Positions 1 through 7,710 are shown, counted from the stretch's first letter. The stretch: 19,349 nucleotides of DNA from Flavipsychrobacter sp. (GCA_021156265.1 JAJNBR010000019.1:1-19349), one strand, 5' to 3'. The notes: generated by a model from the sequence alone, not told the origin. Numbers and translations: made by a program.

Positions 1-23
1 GCAGGCAGCAAAGAGCTAAAAGA

Positions 24-51
24 AAAGCGGGAAGAGTAATCTTCCCGCTTT
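24..51. terminator. Bidirectional intrinsic terminator after trxB
   Basis: A perfect 12-bp inverted repeat (AAAGCGGGAAGA / TCTTCCCGCTTT) surrounds a 4-base loop, GTAA. On the minus strand the stem is followed by a T-rich run (CTTTTCTTTTAG), and it lies about 60 bases past the trxB stop, so it should end trxB transcription. On the plus strand the arm ends in TTT. A TAA at 17-19 preceded by a few sense codons could be the end of a plus-strand gene left of the window, in which case the hairpin serves both sides. The structure is read directly; the function is inferred. Confidence 0.85.
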
Positions 52-87
52 CAGTTATAAACCTTATCAAATAGTTGTCATGAAAAT

Positions 88-107
88 CGACAACAAACGA
101 CAACAAA
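88..107. repeat. Two tandem copies of CGACAACAAA
   Basis: Positions 88-97 and 98-107 are identical 10-base units lying between the trxB stop and the terminator hairpin. Two copies of a simple unit may be chance or slippage. No function is proposed. Confidence 0.6.
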
Positions 108-112
108 TTGAT

Positions 113-1081
113 TTATGCCGTTGTCTGCTGCTGCTCTATATGGGCATGCTCCAGGGCACCCAGGTAGCGCTCGGCATCCAGGGCAGCCATACAACCGCTG
201 CCGGCAGCGGTCACCGCCTGGCGGTATATCTTATCCTGTACGTCGCCGCAGGCAAATACGCCTTCTATATTGGTCTTAGAAGTACCGGGCTGCGTGATCA
301 GGTAACCGGCCTCGTCCATATCCAGCCAACCCTTGAACAAGTCAGAGTTCGGCTGGTGGCCTATAGCTACGAAAAACGCTTTAACAGGTATGGTGGACTC
401 TTCGTTGGTTTGGTTGTTCAGCACTTTGATGGCGTCAACTTTGTTCTCGCCCAGCACTTCCAGGGTATCTGTATTCCAGTATACCTTGATGTTGGGAGTA
501 TTGAACACGCGCTGCTGCATCACCTTGCTGGCGCGCATCTCGTCGCGGCGTACCAGCATGTGTACTGTGCTGCAAAGTTTAGACAGGTACAGTGCTTCCT
601 CGCAGGCTGTATCTCCGGCGCCCACAATAGCCACTTCCTGGCCTTTGAAGAAGAAGCCGTCGCAAACCGCACAGGCAGACACGCCATGGCCGTTCAGGCG
701 CTGCTCAGAGGGCAGTCCCAGCCATTTGGCCGACGCGCCGGTAGCTATGATCACCGAGTCGGCCTCTATCCATTTCTCTTCATCTATCTCCACTTTGTAT
801 GGACGGTTGCTGAAGTCGACCTTACTGGCCATACCCCAGCGGATATCGGCGCCCATGCGTTGTGCCTGCTTCTCAAAATCGATCATCATCTGCGGACCCA
901 TAATGCCGTCAGGATAACCGGGGTAGTTCTCTACATCGGTAGTGATGGTGAGCTGGCCACCCGGTTGCAGTCCCTGGTATTGTACAGGTTTCAGGTTGGC
1001 GCGGGATGCATATATAGCGGCGGTATAACCGGCAGGTCCGGAACCGATGATCAGACAATGTACTTTTTCTATTTCAGCCAT
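113..1081 (-). CDS. trxB: Thioredoxin reductase (NADPH)
   Basis: This is a 322-residue flavoprotein that reduces thioredoxin with NADPH in the cytoplasm. The length is typical of low-molecular-weight bacterial TrxB. The FAD-binding GxGxxG is at residues 13-18 (GSGPAG). The GGQL segment is at 41-44 and ENYPG at 51-55. The redox-active CAVC is at 137-140. The NADPH-binding GAGDTA is at 154-159, followed by VRRDEMR, which matches the 2'-phosphate recognition segment. A C-terminal CGDVQD contacts FAD. The start is chosen because the FAD Rossmann strand follows directly. The gene appears monocistronic: 90 bases separate it from the DUF4249 gene upstream, and a strong hairpin lies downstream. No exact TAnnTTTG box was found ahead of it; the nearest is a one-mismatch CAATTTTG at 1106-1113. 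Confidence in the function is very high. Confidence 0.97.
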   Translation of the reverse strand: MAEIEKVHCLIIGSGPAGYTAAIYASRANLKPVQYQGLQPGGQLTITTDVENYPGYPDGIMGPQMMIDFEKQAQRMGADIRWGMASKVDFSNRPYKVEIDEEKWIEADSVIIATGASAKWLGLPSEQRLNGHGVSACAVCDGFFFKGQEVAIVGAGDTACEEALYLSKLCSTVHMLVRRDEMRASKVMQQRVFNTPNIKVYWNTDTLEVLGENKVDAIKVLNNQTNEESTIPVKAFFVAIGHQPNSDLFKGWLDMDEAGYLITQPGTSKTNIEGVFACGDVQDKIYRQAVTAAGSGCMAALDAERYLGALEHAHIEQQQTTA

Positions 1082-1171
1082 GATATCTTATATAAAACTG
1101 GACAACAAAATTGCGAAAATTTCCGCAGTGTTTGGGTTAGCAAATGCTTATTCGGGTATAAGCGTGGAAAA

Positions 1172-2098
1172 CTACTTAATAACTACCGTATCGAGAATGG
1201 TGCCGTACCCGGCCCATACGCCGAGGGCGCCATTACTGATATTGCTTTTAACACTAATGGGTGTGGCAAACGGGCTGCCCAGCGTACCTATAGCGTACTC
1301 GAATGTACTGTAGAAATCGTAAACGGCTTTATCGATAGCTGCCCACTTAAGCACCACCGTATCGCCTGGGTAGAAAAAACCGAGGCTGTCCCGTCCCACC
1401 GTAGTGTTTCTATCCTCTCCGCCGGAAAGGGGCGTTTGAAAATAGGTCCCGTTAATGAACTCGTCAGAATAAACAGAGTTAAGCCCGGGGTAAAAACGCT
1501 GCCCGTTGCGGCTGGTAAAGTAGCGCACATGGTTGCCGATGGTATCCGGCTCTTTGAAGAATACCTTGATAAAACGGACGTCAGGATTATTCTCAGGGAT
1601 GAACGGCGGAATGTCGGTTATCACCGAATCAAGCTTTGTTGGCGTCGGTATTTTGGTGGTGGAAGTATAGGTTTTGCCTTCGAACTCTATTGTGAGCGTA
1701 TAGTATTTTTCATTTTCCCCAAACATAAAGTTGGTAAAGGAAGATGTATCGATGGAATAAAAACTGAACGAGGAGGTGCCTGCGCCGGTTGTGTCGAACG
1801 AATATTCTCTCAGTTTCACGGTCCGCGTCCCATCCGAAAGTGTCACTACTGCGCCGTGTACAAAGCTATTCTGCAAGGTTTGAAGGTCTATTTTGGCAAA
1901 GTACCCAAGGGACTTCGTGAGCAAAATAAAAGGAGGCTGACCGGTTTCGATACTGCCTTCAACTACAAGGCTGGATTGACCATCGTCGAGTTTAATGTTA
2001 ACGTCCTTTTCGCACGAGATGAGCAGGCTAACTATAAATAAAACAACAGCAACGCCGGTAAATCTAAAGGCATTGCTGTTGAAAATGAGTTTATGCAT
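1172..2098 (-). CDS. DUF4249-type lipoprotein
   Basis: A 308-residue predicted lipoprotein. A hydrophobic signal at residues 14-28 ends in the lipobox LISC, so Cys29 should be acylated after cleavage, and the protein probably sits in the outer membrane. The start of the mature part, a segment resembling LVVEGSIETGQPPFILLTKS, and later beta-rich strands fit the Bacteroidota DUF4249 family, whose members often accompany TonB-dependent receptors. Its molecular role is unknown. No TonB receptor gene is next to it; the neighbours are trxB and a YafK-like gene. A TATTTTTG box lies 17 bases upstream of the start. The family call comes from pattern recognition of the N-terminal region and should be checked with a profile search. 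The protein is complete, with no sign of frameshift. Confidence 0.8.
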   Translation of the reverse strand: MHKLIFNSNAFRFTGVAVVLFIVSLLISCEKDVNIKLDDGQSSLVVEGSIETGQPPFILLTKSLGYFAKIDLQTLQNSFVHGAVVTLSDGTRTVKLREYSFDTTGAGTSSFSFYSIDTSSFTNFMFGENEKYYTLTIEFEGKTYTSTTKIPTPTKLDSVITDIPPFIPENNPDVRFIKVFFKEPDTIGNHVRYFTSRNGQRFYPGLNSVYSDEFINGTYFQTPLSGGEDRNTTVGRDSLGFFYPGDTVVLKWAAIDKAVYDFYSTFEYAIGTLGSPFATPISVKSNISNGALGVWAGYGTILDTVVIK

Positions 2099-2115
2099 AG
2101 AATCGAATGACGGCG

Positions 2116-2123
2116 CAAAAATA
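2116..2123 (-). promoter_or_regulatory. -7 box TATTTTTG for the DUF4249 gene
   Basis: The minus strand reads TATTTTTG, matching the Bacteroidota TAnnTTTG -7 consensus, 17 bases before the ATG. No TTG lies at the usual 19-21 base distance upstream, so this rests on the -7 box alone. Confidence 0.45.
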
Positions 2124-2144
2124 TGGATAAACCGTCAAAATGCC

Positions 2145-2930
2145 TTAGTTGTTCGAAAGTACGTACTTGCCATCGGGCGTATACATCACGGGCTGGATGC
2201 GGTGATGCCGTTCAAAATAGTCGTAACCGGCTTTCAGGTTCACCCAGAAGCGCTGCTTAGCGTCATCGCCAGCATAAGCACTGCCCAGGAAGTTGAGACC
2301 CGTTTTAGTAAACCTGGTTGGAAAAATATGAACCGGGATATATGTCTGGCCCGAAAGCTTGGCATTCAGGCAAAGTGTATAAAGTTCTTGTATCACGCCA
2401 TCGGTCATAGGCATGCAACCTACGGTTACACAGCCACCGTGAATGTAGATATCACCACCGGGCTTTGCTTTATCGCCCAATACCATATCAGAGTAGTTGG
2501 GATAGTTCAGCAGCATGGACAGGTGAAAATCGCTTTTGGGGTTGAAATCTTCAATGAAGTAAAAGCCTTCAGGTACCTGGCGATCGCCTTCTACGCGTTT
2601 AGGACCAAGAATACCCGACAATGCGCAGATACGGTAGTTCTTAACAAGTTTATATTCAGCGGTATCGTTATCGCGGGCCCATAGCTCCATTTCGTTCTGG
2701 GCTTTGAAGCTGCGGATGTAGATATCGGATGGAGGGAACGCTAATCCTTGCTGTTTGAACGCCTTCTGCAACGTATCATTGGTCTTCGTCCATGCCTGCG
2801 AAACCCGGTTGAAAGAAAACTGGAAATTGCGGAAGGTTTGGACGTCGTCCTGGCCATAAGAAATAACAGATGCAAACACCGCAAAGGCACCCATCGTTAA
2901 ACTGCGTAACAGCTTTCCTGATCTCATCAT
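2145..2930 (-). CDS. YafK-like L,D-transpeptidase-fold protein
   Basis: A 261-residue exported protein. A basic N-terminus and hydrophobic stretch at residues 7-25 form a signal peptide, probably cleaved near Gly26. The YkuD-fold active site is HGGCVTVGCMPM, with His164 and nucleophile Cys172. The GCMPMTD ending resembles the YafK branch (GCxAMT) and lacks the Arg of classical YkuD transpeptidases (SxGCIRM). YafK/DpaA of Escherichia coli acts on the peptidoglycan-to-Lpp bond, so this protein probably works on peptidoglycan in the periplasm. Whether it cuts or forms bonds cannot be told from sequence. ATGs at residues 1 and 2 are both usable starts. It is preceded by a TAACTTTG promoter box and appears to be transcribed alone. 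Confidence 0.88.
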   Translation of the reverse strand: MMRSGKLLRSLTMGAFAVFASVISYGQDDVQTFRNFQFSFNRVSQAWTKTNDTLQKAFKQQGLAFPPSDIYIRSFKAQNEMELWARDNDTAEYKLVKNYRICALSGILGPKRVEGDRQVPEGFYFIEDFNPKSDFHLSMLLNYPNYSDMVLGDKAKPGGDIYIHGGCVTVGCMPMTDGVIQELYTLCLNAKLSGQTYIPVHIFPTRFTKTGLNFLGSAYAGDDAKQRFWVNLKAGYDYFERHHRIQPVMYTPDGKYVLSNN

Positions 2931-2985
2931 AGTATCCTGGTTAAATGTTCCCGGAACGAGCCGTTTGAAATGGCCCGAACCTATA

Positions 2986-2993
2986 CAAAGTTA
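2986..2993 (-). promoter_or_regulatory. -7 box TAACTTTG for the YafK-like gene
   Basis: The minus strand reads TAACTTTG, an exact TAnnTTTG match, 55 bases upstream of the start and downstream of the terminator at 3030-3053. That is the expected place for a separate promoter. No matching TTG -33 element is visible. Confidence 0.55.
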
Positions 2994-3029
2994 GATTTTC
3001 TCTTTGAAAAAGTTTTCTTAAAACGCATG

Positions 3030-3053
3030 AAAAAAGAGGCAATAAATTGCCTC
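3030..3053 (-). terminator. Intrinsic terminator of the PKD/T9SS gene
   Basis: On the minus strand a 7-bp stem GAGGCAA / TTGCCTC with a 4-base loop is followed directly by a run of six T's (complement of 3030-3035). It starts 30 bases after the stop of the upstream PKD gene. Confidence 0.85.
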
Positions 3054-3082
3054 CTTTCTCCTTACATATTAAGATGTTTTTA

Positions 3083-5095
3083 TTACTTGTCGAGTAGTAA
3101 TTTTTGAGTATTTGATCTGCCGTCAGCGTCAACGGTTATCAGGTATTGACCTGCACGCAGGTGAGATACATTGATACCGTTCCTGCCGCCAGCTGAAAGC
3201 GATTGCCTGTACACATTTCTACCGGTGATGTCTGAAATGCTAACAGTAGCGTTCTTAATGGATGCGCCCAGCTCAAGGTATAAAACACCGCTTGTAGGGT
3301 TTGGATAGACGCTGAATGTACTGGTGCTGCTGAGATCTGCTACAGACGTTGGTTTAGGTACAATTACCTGCATTACATCATGCTTTTCGAAATGCACGTT
3401 ATGGCTGCCTTTGATGATACCTGTAAGTGTTATCGTGGCCGGTGTTGTTGCATATCCACCTTCTTCGGGATAAATGCTGTAAGTGCCCAGCGGCAGATCC
3501 GAAAACAAGTAATCTCCGTTGCTGTCCGTATACGTCATCGCGATCACTTTTTCGGTATTGTCTCGCAGGAACATCAGCTGCCCGGGGATGCCATTACTGG
3601 TTCCCTTATTAGCTCCGAGGGTCACATTACCACCAATGAATCCGGGGCCGGAGGTCACTGTTCCGGATTGCATAAGGATATGCTTGTTGACCGTCGTCCC
3701 GAAAGAATTGTAATAGAAAACGGTAGCTGTATTCCAGTAAAGGCTGTTATAATGGTAAGTAGGGAGAAAACCCGTTCCGCTTGAAGGACCGTCGAGCTGG
3801 TGAGCCTTAACACGATAAGTGCCACTTGGTTTATTGATAAAGGTGTATTGCGCATAGCTCAAAAGGTTGTTGGTAGCGATGGTAGAATCTACGGCATACA
3901 GCGTATTGGTGGCAGAGTCGAACTGTATCAGCCACACTTTGAAAGTGTCCAAAGAAGTGCTATCACCAATGATCAGTCCTGAGATGTTAGCAGGTGATGG
4001 AGGAGGGGCTGAAATTGTCACCGTAGCAAATGCAGAATCGAGGCATTGGCTGGTGGAAGAAGAGGCCGCCAGTTTTACATAGTATGTGCCCGGAGCATAA
4101 GTGTGCGTGACCGGTGAGCCTGTGCCCGTTGTATTGTCGCCAAACTTCCAGTTGTAAGTCATGCCGCTACCGCCCGGAGTATTGGCCGTAAAGGTTACAA
4201 CGCCATTGCTACCCGTTGATGGGGAAATTGTTGTGGCACACGGTCCTTGCTTGTTAGAGATTTGCGCGGTAGTATACGAAGAGTCGGTGCAGGGAATTGA
4301 AACCGATTGTGTAACCAACTTTATCAAATACCCACCGTTTGTGGGATATGTATGGGTAATCGGGTTGCCGGTACCGGAAGTGCCGTCCCCAAATTGCCAG
4401 GTATATGTTTTGCCAGAATTGCCACCGCTTGTACTTGCGGTGAAGGTTACGGCACCATTCGTACCATAGGTCTTAGAGACAAAACTCTGGCAAGATTGAA
4501 CAATGATGTTAGTAATGGCAACAGATACCGTCGTCGAATCGGTGCAAGGAACGGAACTTGAGTGGGTGATCAGTTTGGCAGTATACATGCCATTGGCCTG
4601 ATAACTGTGCGTAACCGGAGACCCCGTGGCTGAAGAACCATCGCCGAAATACCAGGTATACGTTACTCCCGGCGTACTGGCAGCATTGTTGGCAGTAAAG
4701 GTGACCGCTCCGTTGGAGCCATTAACTTTTGTGATAGTGGCGTAACAGGGAGGGCAAACAGCATTCACACTTTTTGTAACCGAGTCAATACATAATACCT
4801 GCATCGAGGTACTATCTATCACCTTCACAATAAGTGTAACGTTTTGAGTTCCGCACGACGGCAAGGTAACAGTCGTACTTGAGTTACCAATAGCGGCAGT
4901 ACCTCCATTCCAGAAACGAAGTACATTGGTACGCAACGAGTTGGATGGCTGATTAGTTACTGTGGTAGTATTCGAGAATACGACCTGCTGTGGTACGCTT
5001 CCAGCTGTGGCACTAAAATTTGCCTGGACAGAACATTGGGCATTTGCTGCAATTGCTGAAGTGCACAGCAGCGCGGTAAGTAAAAGGTTCCTCAT
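3083..5095 (-). CDS. Secreted PKD-repeat protein with T9SS sorting tail
   Basis: A 670-residue modular secreted protein. Residues 1-20 are a signal peptide ending ANAQ, with Cys21 starting the mature protein. Three clear PKD-like domains follow at about 117-200, 202-285 and 286-365, each with a (W/K)xFGD core and a THxY strand. Residues 21-114 look like a more diverged fourth module. Residues about 368-570 hold two carboxypeptidase-regulatory-like or Cna-B-like beta domains (one has TYTDSNGDYLFSDLPLGTYS). A Pro-rich join leads to a type A T9SS sorting domain from about 590 (FSVYPNPTSG) to the terminal KLLLDK. The protein should be exported by Sec and moved across the outer membrane by T9SS to the surface or medium. 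No catalytic domain is visible; an adhesive or structural role is an inference. It is a single gene with its own terminator. Confidence 0.9.
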   Translation of the reverse strand: MRNLLLTALLCTSAIAANAQCSVQANFSATAGSVPQQVVFSNTTTVTNQPSNSLRTNVLRFWNGGTAAIGNSSTTVTLPSCGTQNVTLIVKVIDSTSMQVLCIDSVTKSVNAVCPPCYATITKVNGSNGAVTFTANNAASTPGVTYTWYFGDGSSATGSPVTHSYQANGMYTAKLITHSSSVPCTDSTTVSVAITNIIVQSCQSFVSKTYGTNGAVTFTASTSGGNSGKTYTWQFGDGTSGTGNPITHTYPTNGGYLIKLVTQSVSIPCTDSSYTTAQISNKQGPCATTISPSTGSNGVVTFTANTPGGSGMTYNWKFGDNTTGTGSPVTHTYAPGTYYVKLAASSSTSQCLDSAFATVTISAPPPSPANISGLIIGDSTSLDTFKVWLIQFDSATNTLYAVDSTIATNNLLSYAQYTFINKPSGTYRVKAHQLDGPSSGTGFLPTYHYNSLYWNTATVFYYNSFGTTVNKHILMQSGTVTSGPGFIGGNVTLGANKGTSNGIPGQLMFLRDNTEKVIAMTYTDSNGDYLFSDLPLGTYSIYPEEGGYATTPATITLTGIIKGSHNVHFEKHDVMQVIVPKPTSVADLSSTSTFSVYPNPTSGVLYLELGASIKNATVSISDITGRNVYRQSLSAGGRNGINVSHLRAGQYLITVDADGRSNTQKLLLDK

Positions 5096-5127
5096 AAGTT
5101 TTACGATTTATAGTTAAGAAATAGGTT

Positions 5128-5155
5128 CAATTATAAGACCATATGTTTTGTGCAA
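5128..5155 (-). promoter_or_regulatory. Candidate promoter of the PKD/T9SS gene
   Basis: On the minus strand TTG (complement of 5153-5155), a 17-base spacer and TATAATTG (5128-5135) resemble the Bacteroidota TTG/TAnnTTTG promoter with one mismatch in the -7 box. It lies 32 bases before the start codon and after the hppD terminator. Evidence is modest. Confidence 0.35.
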
Positions 5156-5170
5156 TGGTTTGCAAAAAGC

Positions 5171-5197
5171 AAAAAACCTCTAAATTTATTTTAGAGG
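5171..5197 (-). terminator. Intrinsic terminator of the hmgA-hppD operon
   Basis: On the minus strand an 8-bp stem CCTCTAAA / TTTAGAGG with a 5-base loop is followed by six T's (complement of 5171-5176) and then a second T-run. It begins 28 bases after the hppD stop. Confidence 0.88.
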
Positions 5198-5224
5198 CTT
5201 TTGTATATGACATTGTTGTAACAA

Positions 5225-6352
5225 TTATAAATTGCCGCGTTTTTCCTGTTCGCGTTCTATGGACTCGAATAAAGCTTTAAAGTTACCTGCGCCGAAGCTT
5301 TTTGCGCCCTTTCGCTGAATGATCTCAAAGAAAAGGGTAGGTCTGTCTTCAATAGGCTTAGTGAAGATCTGCAAGAGGTATCCTTCTTCGTCGCGGTCTA
5401 CCAGTATCTTCAGTTCATGCAATGGGGCGACGTCTTCATCTATTTTACCGACACGGGCAAACAGATCTTCATAATAACTGTCCGGTGTATCGAGGAATTC
5501 TACGCCGCGTGCTTTTAGTTTACGCACGGTCGCGATGATATCACTTGTGGCCACAGCAATATGCTGTACACCTTCACCCTCATAAAACTCAAGGTATTCT
5601 TCGATCTGCGATTTTTTCTTGCCTTCCGCAGGTTCATTGATCGGGAACTTTACGTAACCGTTTCCATTGCTCATCACCTTACTCATAAGAGCTGAGTATT
5701 CAGTGGTGATCTGCTTATCGTCAAAGGTCAGGATATTACTGAAACCCATTACATCTTCGTACCACTTTACTGTTTCATTCATGCGGTTCCAACCCACGTT
5801 ACCCACGCAGTGGTCCACATAAAGCAGGCCAACATCCTCAGGATTATAGGCGCTATTCCAGGCTTTATAACCAGGCAGGAACAGACCATTATAATTCTTC
5901 CTTTCAACAAACAAGTGAACAGTTTCGCCATAGGTGTAGATACCTGCCATACGCACCTCACCGTGTTCATCGGTTTTTGTTACAGGCTCCATGTAAACTT
6001 TAGCGCCACGTTTGGTGGTTTCTTCAAAAGCTTTATAAGCATCGTCCACCCACAGTGCCAGTATTTTTACACCATCACCATGCTTGAATGCATGCTCAGC
6101 CACAGGATGGCCAGATCTTAGGGCAGTTGTTAGCACCAACCGTATTTTGCCCTGTTGAAGGACATAGGATGCAGTATCGCGTACTCCTGTTTCAGGACCT
6201 GCATATGCCAGCGACTGGAAGCCGAAAGCGGTCTTGTAGAAATGGGCAGCCTGTTTGGCATTCCCTACATACATCTCAATATGGTCAGTACCATTGATCG
6301 GCAGGAAATCCTGGGCCTGCTTCATTTTGTCGCTTACTGTTAATTGTTCCAT
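5225..6352 (-). CDS. hppD: 4-hydroxyphenylpyruvate dioxygenase
   Basis: A 375-residue non-heme Fe(II) enzyme that converts 4-hydroxyphenylpyruvate and O2 to homogentisate and CO2, the second step of tyrosine breakdown. Two vicinal-oxygen-chelate halves are visible: residues about 20-150 and 175-345. The iron ligands fit His181 (LLYVDHCVGNV), His264 (GVQHIAVAT) and Glu343 (TLFFEIIQR). The C-terminal FGAGNFKALFE, which closes the active site, is present. The length is usual for the family. The gene lies 29 bases after hmgA, which encodes the next pathway step, and no promoter or terminator lies between, so the two are probably cotranscribed with hmgA first. A strong terminator follows. Fumarylacetoacetase and maleylacetoacetate isomerase genes are not in the window. 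Confidence 0.97.
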   Translation of the reverse strand: MEQLTVSDKMKQAQDFLPINGTDHIEMYVGNAKQAAHFYKTAFGFQSLAYAGPETGVRDTASYVLQQGKIRLVLTTALRSGHPVAEHAFKHGDGVKILALWVDDAYKAFEETTKRGAKVYMEPVTKTDEHGEVRMAGIYTYGETVHLFVERKNYNGLFLPGYKAWNSAYNPEDVGLLYVDHCVGNVGWNRMNETVKWYEDVMGFSNILTFDDKQITTEYSALMSKVMSNGNGYVKFPINEPAEGKKKSQIEEYLEFYEGEGVQHIAVATSDIIATVRKLKARGVEFLDTPDSYYEDLFARVGKIDEDVAPLHELKILVDRDEEGYLLQIFTKPIEDRPTLFFEIIQRKGAKSFGAGNFKALFESIEREQEKRGNL

Positions 6353-6381
6353 TTCTTTTCTTGTTTAATAGGATCAAAAAA

Positions 6382-7539
6382 TTATTCCGCCCAGCTCATC
6401 ACATAGTTCTGATCTTCGATGGACTGTGCATCCTGTGTCATAAATAAAGGATGGAAGGTATCCACCATTACTGCAAGTTCTTTGGTTTCTTTTGCACCTA
6501 TACTTTTTTCAACAGCGCCCGGATGTGGTCCATGCGGTATACCGGCCGGGTGCAGGGTGATCATTCCTCGTGTAACATGTTTGCGACTCATAAAATCGCC
6601 ATCCACATAATACAATACTTCATCGCTATCTATATTGCTGTGATTATACGGAGCAGGAATGGAATCCGGGTGATAGTCGTAAACCCTTGGTACAAACGAA
6701 CAGATCACAAAGTTGTGTCCATCGAAAGTCTGATGCACTGGTGGTGGTTGGTGAACACGGCCTGTGATGGGCTCGAAATCATGAATGCTGATGGCATAGG
6801 GATAATCACAGCCATCCCAGCCTACTACATCAAACGGGTGATTGGCATACCAGAAGTTATACTGCAGTCCTTTCTTCTTCACCTTTATCAGGAATTCGCC
6901 TGTCTGGTCGATAGTTTCGAGATCCTGCGGTGTGCGAATATCGCGTTCGCAGAATGGCGCATGCTCCAGCAATTGACCGTAGCGGCTTAAATATCGCTTA
7001 GGGAAACTGATAGGTCCGAATGATTCTATAACCAGCACCCTGTTGTCCGGGGTATTGAATTCGATCTGGTAGATGGTGCCGCGGGGTACTACGACATAGT
7101 CGCCATACCCAAATGGTATCTTGCCATACTGAGTTTTTAAGGTACCGGTACCTTCATGTATAAAGATAACTTCGTCAGCATCGGCGTTTTTGTAGAAATA
7201 GTCTGTAGTTCCACCTTGGGGGGCAGCTAAACTTAATTGCACATCGCTGTTAAACAAAACGATCTTTCGGCTATCAAGATAATCTGCCGCCGGCTTCACG
7301 TTAAAGCCCTGGTAACTCCTGTGCTTGAGTATATTATCATGGGCGGCTTTCGGCTTTACATCAATTGGTTCCTCGACCCTGATGATCTGAGTGGGAGGGT
7401 AGATGTGGTATAACAGCGAATAATCTGAAGAAAAGCCTTCCGTACTGAAAAGTTGTTCTGAATAAAGTTTCCCGTCCGGTCTACGAAACTGAGTATGACG
7501 CTTATGAGGAATATTGCCAAGCGAATAGTAATGCGGCAT
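6382..7539 (-). CDS. hmgA: Homogentisate 1,2-dioxygenase (short form)
   Basis: A 385-residue cupin-fold Fe(II) dioxygenase that opens the ring of homogentisate to give maleylacetoacetate. It is shorter than the roughly 430-445 residues of the human and pseudomonad enzymes. Family marks include PPPVHQTFDGHNFVICSFVPR at residues about 265-285, whose length and position fit the conserved core. The likely iron ligands are His300, Glu307 and His336 (IPHGPHPG). His300 and Glu307 are separated by six residues, whereas from memory the human pair His335/Glu341 is separated by five. The start at MPHYYSLG is supported by a good promoter 17 bases upstream. The gene leads the hmgA-hppD operon, which makes the assignment strong even though the sequence diverges from the classical form. 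Confidence 0.93.
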   Translation of the reverse strand: MPHYYSLGNIPHKRHTQFRRPDGKLYSEQLFSTEGFSSDYSLLYHIYPPTQIIRVEEPIDVKPKAAHDNILKHRSYQGFNVKPAADYLDSRKIVLFNSDVQLSLAAPQGGTTDYFYKNADADEVIFIHEGTGTLKTQYGKIPFGYGDYVVVPRGTIYQIEFNTPDNRVLVIESFGPISFPKRYLSRYGQLLEHAPFCERDIRTPQDLETIDQTGEFLIKVKKKGLQYNFWYANHPFDVVGWDGCDYPYAISIHDFEPITGRVHQPPPVHQTFDGHNFVICSFVPRVYDYHPDSIPAPYNHSNIDSDEVLYYVDGDFMSRKHVTRGMITLHPAGIPHGPHPGAVEKSIGAKETKELAVMVDTFHPLFMTQDAQSIEDQNYVMSWAE

Positions 7540-7556
7540 TAGTCACAATTTGGTTT

Positions 7557-7586
7557 CAAAAATACGACATAAACCAGCTTTTACAA
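7557..7586 (-). promoter_or_regulatory. Promoter of hmgA-hppD
   Basis: On the minus strand TTG (complement of 7584-7586), a 19-base spacer and TATTTTTG (7557-7564) match both Bacteroidota promoter elements at the usual spacing. It is the most complete promoter in the window. It predicts a leader of roughly 10-15 bases. Confidence 0.7.
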
Positions 7587-7599
7587 TAATAGAAAACTG

Positions 7600-7626
7600 A
7601 TATTGGTCAATATTGGTCTTCAATAT
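7600..7626. promoter_or_regulatory. Candidate operator upstream of hmgA-hppD
   Basis: The segment contains the perfect dyad ATATTG-GT-CAATAT (7600-7613), the overlapping palindrome CAATATTG (7608-7615) and a further CAATAT half-site (7621-7626). TATTGGTC is also repeated directly at 7601 and 7611. It lies about 50-75 bases upstream of the predicted start of transcription, where an activator would bind. The regulator is unknown; an Lrp/AsnC-type protein is one possibility for tyrosine catabolism, by inference only. Confidence 0.5.
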
Positions 7627-7681
7627 GTTGGATCAATAGCCCGGCAGTTTCTATAGAGAACTGCAAACCAACCTCAATCAA

Positions 7682-7701
7682 ACGTTTATGCTCATAAACG
7701 T
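7682..7701 (-). terminator. Hairpin after the SGNH-like gene, weak terminator
   Basis: ACGTTTAT pairs with ATAAACGT around a short GCTC loop, 10 bases after the stop codon on the minus strand. The following sequence, TTGATTG, is a poor T-run, so termination may be inefficient or factor-dependent. Confidence 0.4.
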
Positions 7702-7710
7702 CGCTGACCG

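Noticed and set aside
2..19. Possible last codons of a plus-strand gene ending at TAA 17-19
   Set aside because: Only five codons are visible, too few to support a gene. The nearby hairpin makes it plausible but not demonstrable.
1106..1113. CAATTTTG (minus strand) as a trxB promoter box
   Set aside because: It misses the invariant first T of TAnnTTTG and has no TTG at the right distance, so it was not listed as a feature.
80..2041. A 653-codon open frame on the plus strand
   Set aside because: It runs antisense to trxB and the DUF4249 gene, both well supported. Its translation has no recognisable domain, signal or family motif, and it crosses the gap between two genes, so it is a shadow of minus-strand codon usage.
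3867..4561. Repeated similar DNA within the PKD gene as a mobile or CRISPR-like repeat
   Set aside because: The similarity follows the protein-domain period (about 84 codons), is diverged at the DNA level and stays in frame, so it is domain duplication.
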